This document shows positions 60,994 to 64,000 of a stretch of 64,000 nucleotides of DNA, piece by piece. Source of the stretch: Flavobacterium caeni. Its GTDB lineage: Bacteria > Bacteroidota > Bacteroidia > Flavobacteriales > Flavobacteriaceae. The notes under the pieces are model-generated. The model had not been told where the DNA came from. It saw only the letters and a list, made by a program, of their open reading frames with translations, and searched no databases. The position numbers and the translations under genes were made by a program. How positions within the stretch are numbered: position 1 is the first letter of the stretch; each line of letters opens with the position of its first letter. The DNA lies in NCBI RefSeq assembly GCF_900101895.1, contig NZ_FMVF01000003.1, positions 1 through 64,000 of the forward strand, given 5' to 3'.

Positions 60994-61117
60994 AAAAGTA
61001 CTTGTTCGATAAGTATTTATCCTCGAGTTTTTCTTTTTTTGAAGCCAGATCTGATTTGCTTTGAAGCAGGGCCGGTCGGGTATCGGTTTAGTCGGAGCCC
61101 CGATTACGTCGACGCTG

Positions 61118-61149
61118 TTTTGAATGTAAGCGGCAGTTCCCTATATTTG
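61118..61149 (+). promoter_or_regulatory. Bacteroidota-type promoter of an ncRNA candidate
   Basis: TTTTG (61118-61122) and TATATTTG (61142-61149) are separated by exactly 19 bases, the same layout as the tRNA-His promoter. No ORF follows within the next 100 bases, only a structured stretch that ends in a terminator. Confidence 0.7.
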
Positions 61150-61155
61150 TACCCG

Positions 61156-61249
61156 CACGCACCGAGGACTCGGATAGGCTAACCCCCTTTGCCGTACTCT
61201 GCCGGTGCATTTAAGGTAGTAACCGATTGCGGATTTACTGCCTTTTTTT
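61156..61249 (+). ncRNA. Unannotated small RNA candidate (about 95 nt)
   Basis: Downstream of the promoter at 61118-61149 lies a structured stretch. GCACCG (about 61159-61164) pairs with CGGTGC (61203-61208) as a closing stem, with an inner CCGA-GGAC-TCGG hairpin. It ends in an 8-bp hairpin (61215-61242) followed by seven T (61243-61249). It has no coding ORF. I do not recognise an Rfam family; Bacteroidota families such as Flavo-1 should be compared. Confidence 0.6.
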
Positions 61250-61651
61250 ATTACACCATCTGAGCTACGCGGAGTGTTCAGGCCAGTCTAAAATAAAGTG
61301 AATTGGTTCGGTTGAACCCCCGTCATGCAGCCTAAAAAGCCTCGAGGAAACTCGGGGCTTTTTGTTTGACGAAATCCTAAATTCGGTCGGTGGCCGGAAA
61401 ACCTAAGGTACCCGGTCATCATTCTTGAAGTCATCATCGCCAAGGATACAACCGATACGGTGCCATCGGCAGATTTCAGGTTGTCGACAGCAAAAAGTCG
61501 ATTTTTGTAATCTGGGCCAAAAAGAATGGGCCCACCCAAAGGCAAGCCCGTTCTAACCTAATCCAAACCGAAACATTTTATGATGTGACAAAGTTAGGCC
61601 ATCGGATGCCTGCGGCGATTAAGTTACCGTTAAGCTAACAACAATTGTAGC
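61250..61651. other. Gene-free degenerate region after the ncRNA candidate
   Basis: No ORF with a plausible start is seen. A tRNA-like D-arm fragment on the minus strand (TAGCTCAGATGGT near 61256-61270) and a strong terminator at 61334-61365 are present. The stretch looks like the decayed remains of tRNA genes or of a former integrated element. Confidence 0.5.
61334..61365 (+). terminator. Strong terminator with GAAA tetraloop
   Basis: A 13-bp stem (one G-U pair) with a GAAA loop, AAAAAGCCTCGAG/CTCGGGGCTTTTT, ending in a T-run. No gene is seen just upstream, so it may belong to a decayed gene or act as an insulator. Confidence 0.8.
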
Positions 61652-62668
61652 CTATTTTTTGTCGACCACGATACGTTCGTTGCGGTTGGCGAGTTCCCAG
61701 ATTGTCGCAAAAGCCAGTTTGGCGCGTTTGGCCAGGGCGTCGTATTCGATCTTGTCGGCGTCGTCCCCGGGCTGGTGGTAGTCGGCGTGGATACCGCTAA
61801 AAAAGAATACCGACGGGATGCCGTTCTTGGCAAAGTTGTAATGGTCCGACCTGAAATAAAACCGGTTCGGATCGTCGGGCGCATCGTAGCGGTATTCGAT
61901 CTTGAGCTGCGTGTATTTCTGGTTGACGTCCTCGATGATTTGTTGCAGTTGGCTCGACAACCTGTTCGACCCGATGCTGTACATATAGTCGCTCGAGTCT
62001 TCGTGCTCGGGATCGTGTCGTCCGATCATGTCGATGTTGACGTTGGCGATGGTATTGGCCAGCGGGAAAATCGGGTTTTCGGAATAATAACGCGAGCCGT
62101 GCAAGCCGTGTTCTTCGCCCGTCACGTGCAGGATCAGTACCGAACGCTTGGGGCCGCGGCCTTCTTTTTTGGCGATTTGCAACGCCTGTGCGATCTCGAG
62201 CAACGTGACCGTTCCCGAACCGTCGTCGTCGGCGCCATTGTACACCTGGCCGTTTTTCATCCCCACATGGTCGTAGTGGGCAGACAGCACGACGATTTCC
62301 TCCGGATGTACAGATCCTTCGATAAACGCCCAAATGTTCTCGGAATCGGGAAGGGTTTGGCCGTACTTGCCGTTCATGAATTCCGCGGGTACGTGCTGGT
62401 AGTAGTCTTTCGCGCCTTTGGGCTGACGGATGCGGTCTTTTTTGTATTGTTCGATCAGGTAGGTGCCCGCCTTTTTTTGTCCGATCGAGCCTGTTTCGCG
62501 TCCTTCCATTTCATCCGAGGCGATCACGAGCATGTGCTGCTTGAGTTCGGCTGCCGTAATGGTGTTGAGGTATTTGGTGGGATCCGAATTGTCGGTGGCC
62601 ACGGCAGGCTTGGTGTTTTTACACGAAACGGCCAACACGGCCGATACCAGCAGGCAAAATGTTCTCAT
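61652..62668 (-). CDS. M28-family metallopeptidase lipoprotein
   Basis: A 338-residue lipoprotein (lipobox VLAVSC) of the M28 aminopeptidase type. Zinc ligands lie in VVLSAHYDHVG (His), NGADDDGSGTVTLLEIA (Asp), VTGEEHGLHGS (Glu pair), NVNIDMIGR (Asp) and GIHADYHQPGDDADKI (His). The length is normal. It is likely a periplasmic peptidase that cleaves N-terminal residues from peptides. It is followed by the DUF3667 gene on the same strand upstream. Confidence 0.9.
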   Translation of the reverse strand: MRTFCLLVSAVLAVSCKNTKPAVATDNSDPTKYLNTITAAELKQHMLVIASDEMEGRETGSIGQKKAGTYLIEQYKKDRIRQPKGAKDYYQHVPAEFMNGKYGQTLPDSENIWAFIEGSVHPEEIVVLSAHYDHVGMKNGQVYNGADDDGSGTVTLLEIAQALQIAKKEGRGPKRSVLILHVTGEEHGLHGSRYYSENPIFPLANTIANVNIDMIGRHDPEHEDSSDYMYSIGSNRLSSQLQQIIEDVNQKYTQLKIEYRYDAPDDPNRFYFRSDHYNFAKNGIPSVFFFSGIHADYHQPGDDADKIEYDALAKRAKLAFATIWELANRNERIVVDKK

Positions 62669-62719
62669 GGGTTTGGAATTTGCTCAAACATAAGTATTTC
62701 CTACCGATAAACTGTTACA

Positions 62720-63712
62720 TCACTCCAAATTAAGTGCGGTGTACAGCATCAGCCCGAGCATAAAGAACCCGAGAAAAGTCATGTTGATGATGAACAGCAA
62801 AAGGCCCTTGGCACGCGAAATCCATCGGCTTTCTCCAAAAAAGCGGCGGTGCGAGCGAAAGAAATAAAAGAACCACCAGCACATCATGCCAATGACCAGG
62901 TACGCTACCGAGTCGTTGAGCGATTCACTGATCGCATACGTGACGCTGTCGGTCACCACATACAGCGACAAGGTAAGCAGCAGGAACGAAAAATAATGCA
63001 GCGTGAAAATGCCCGAATCAAAATAATAATGTCTTTTCTTGTCGTGGAAGAGCCACAGGAAAAGCGCAAAAAACGGCATGTACAAAAACAAAGCCTTCGG
63101 GATGTTGTGGATGATGCTCTTGCCAAACCGCGAACCGAATTCCTCGCGCGTATTTTCGCCATTGACCTTGGCCAGTCGGCGTTGGAGCCAATGCGAGATA
63201 CCAGTGGCGCGTTTGGCTTTGGGTAACGACTGTTGTACCGAGTCGAATTTTTGTACCGATTCGTATTCTCCGATTTGCAGTCCGTTGTCGAGTTTTTGCT
63301 TTTTGAGTGAATCGGTGAGGGCTTTCACTTCGGGCGAATCGGGACCCTTGAAATGTACGTTGGGTTTGTTTGTAGACGATGTCGTCTCGGAATCGCTTTG
63401 CGGCAAAACCCCGATCAGGAAAAAAGTCACGAAGCTGATAAAGATGTACAACCGTACCGGCGCCAGATACGACATGCGTTTGCCCGACATGTATTCCTTG
63501 GTGAGCGCCCCGGGACGAAACAACAGGTTGCGGATGGTTTTCCAGAACGAATTCTCGTAATGCGTCAGGTCTTCGAAGAAATGGACAAAGAGATGGTGGA
63601 AGGTTTTGCGCGTGTCGCTGTTTTCCTGACCGCAATTCGGGCAGTACCGTTTTTCTACCACATGCCGGCAATTGAGGCATGTCATGTCTTTCCTGAGTTG
63701 ATGGTTCCCCAT
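62720..63712 (-). CDS. DUF3667 membrane protein with N-terminal zinc ribbon
   Basis: A 330-residue membrane protein. The N-terminal zinc ribbon is CLNCRHVVEKRYCPNCGQ. A conserved KTFHHLFVHFFEDLTHYENSFWKTIRNLLFRPGALTKEYMSGKR block follows, typical of DUF3667. Four to five hydrophobic helices occupy the C-terminal two thirds. Function is unknown; the family is widespread in Bacteroidota. Confidence 0.88.
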   Translation of the reverse strand: MGNHQLRKDMTCLNCRHVVEKRYCPNCGQENSDTRKTFHHLFVHFFEDLTHYENSFWKTIRNLLFRPGALTKEYMSGKRMSYLAPVRLYIFISFVTFFLIGVLPQSDSETTSSTNKPNVHFKGPDSPEVKALTDSLKKQKLDNGLQIGEYESVQKFDSVQQSLPKAKRATGISHWLQRRLAKVNGENTREEFGSRFGKSIIHNIPKALFLYMPFFALFLWLFHDKKRHYYFDSGIFTLHYFSFLLLTLSLYVVTDSVTYAISESLNDSVAYLVIGMMCWWFFYFFRSHRRFFGESRWISRAKGLLLFIINMTFLGFFMLGLMLYTALNLE

Positions 63713-63748
63713 AGAAGCGCGCTTATTTTGAAGCCTTAAAAATAGGAA

Positions 63749-64000
63749 TTATTCCAACATTTCTTTGAGGAAATCCATAAAATGTTCCCACGACCTTTTG
63801 TCGGCTTTTTCGTTGTAGGCGGCGCCTTTGCTGTTGTCGTTTCCGGCCGCCGGTTCGGTAAAGGCATGTACCGCGTTGGCATAGTACACCATTTGCCAGT
63901 CGGCCTTGGCTTGTTTCATTTCTTGCTGGAACGACGCGATTTCCTCTGGCGAAACATGCGGATCGTCGGCGCCATGACATACCAGGATCTTGGTTTTGAT
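63749..64000 (-). CDS. Dienelactone hydrolase family protein, C-terminal fragment (cut by window edge)
   Basis: The last 83 codons of a dienelactone hydrolase-type alpha/beta-hydrolase; its start lies outside the window. The motif ILVCHGADDPHV includes the catalytic Asp, and MVYYANAVHAFTEPAAGNDNSKGAAYNEKADKRSWEHF includes the catalytic His. Substrate cannot be told from this piece. Confidence 0.85.
   Translation of the reverse strand: MKTKILVCHGADDPHVSPEEIASFQQEMKQAKADWQMVYYANAVHAFTEPAAGNDNSKGAAYNEKADKRSWEHFMDFLKEMLE

Noticed and set aside
61256..61330. A functional tRNA after the ncRNA candidate
   Set aside because: Only a D-arm-like piece and a T-arm-like piece are seen, on opposite strands and in the wrong order.

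Overview
The window looks like a chromosomal segment of a flavobacterium (Bacteroidota, Flavobacteriaceae). Signs of this are secreted nucleases with C-terminal type IX sorting-like tails, Bacteroidota-style promoters (TTTG, 19 bases, TATATTTG), and families typical of the group: DUF4293, DUF3667, DUF4920, the LETM1-related protein, Rho with a long low-complexity insert, bacillithiol deacetylase BshB1, and menaquinone genes. Most of the window has balanced to high GC and tightly packed genes. The first 2.3 kb is clearly more AT-rich.

Layout. 1-3552: an integron-like gene-cassette array. It has three complete and one partial attC-like sites of about 134 bp, an attI-like core, and a tyrosine recombinase that points the same way as the cassettes and lacks the extra domain of classical IntI. 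3553-4027: simple heptamer repeats and a dispersed palindromic element. 4028-9713: lipoamide dehydrogenase, CPBP protease, ABC exporter, TruA and a YfcE-type phosphodiesterase. 9710-12405: a NarL-type two-component system with a small unknown protein between regulator and kinase; the kinase seems to start at ATT. 12563-14840: DUF4293 protein and Rho. 14912-18437: two secreted endonuclease I paralogues and an RsmB-type methyltransferase. 18534-23116: Kup, a secreted basic low-complexity protein and a BNR-repeat protein. 23165-25724: an ECF sigma / anti-sigma-like / Spy-like operon behind an SRPBCC-GyrI protein. 25851-33533: DPP III-like peptidase, MazG-like enzyme, BCAT, DUF4920 and CxxCH lipoproteins, MnmD, two 65-residue paralogues, and OxyR divergent from Dps (33639-34118).

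34199-37600 is a bicarbonate module (SulP transporter and two beta-carbonic anhydrases). 37627-42439 holds a LETM1-related protein, a Cu/Zn SOD lipoprotein, an FAD oxidoreductase, an Lmo0937-like mini-protein, a 29-bp perfect inverted repeat and a META-domain lipoprotein. 42496-50757 is a fatty-acid beta-oxidation locus (acyl-CoA dehydrogenase, IVS-type four-helix-bundle protein, thiolase, FadN-type fusion, MarR regulator with a palindromic operator candidate, and acyl-CoA ligase). 50918-58193 holds an LtaS-like sulfatase-fold protein, PurL and a beta-helix lipoprotein. 58336-60525 holds a hotdog thioesterase, an isochorismate synthase and BshB1. tRNA-His follows, then about 1 kb of decayed DNA with a truncated serine-recombinase fragment and an unannotated ncRNA candidate. 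The window ends with an M28 peptidase, a DUF3667 protein and a truncated dienelactone hydrolase.

The most unusual system is the cassette array with its non-canonical integrase. Next are the ncRNA candidate at about 61156-61249, the ATT-started kinase and the perfect 29-bp hairpin.
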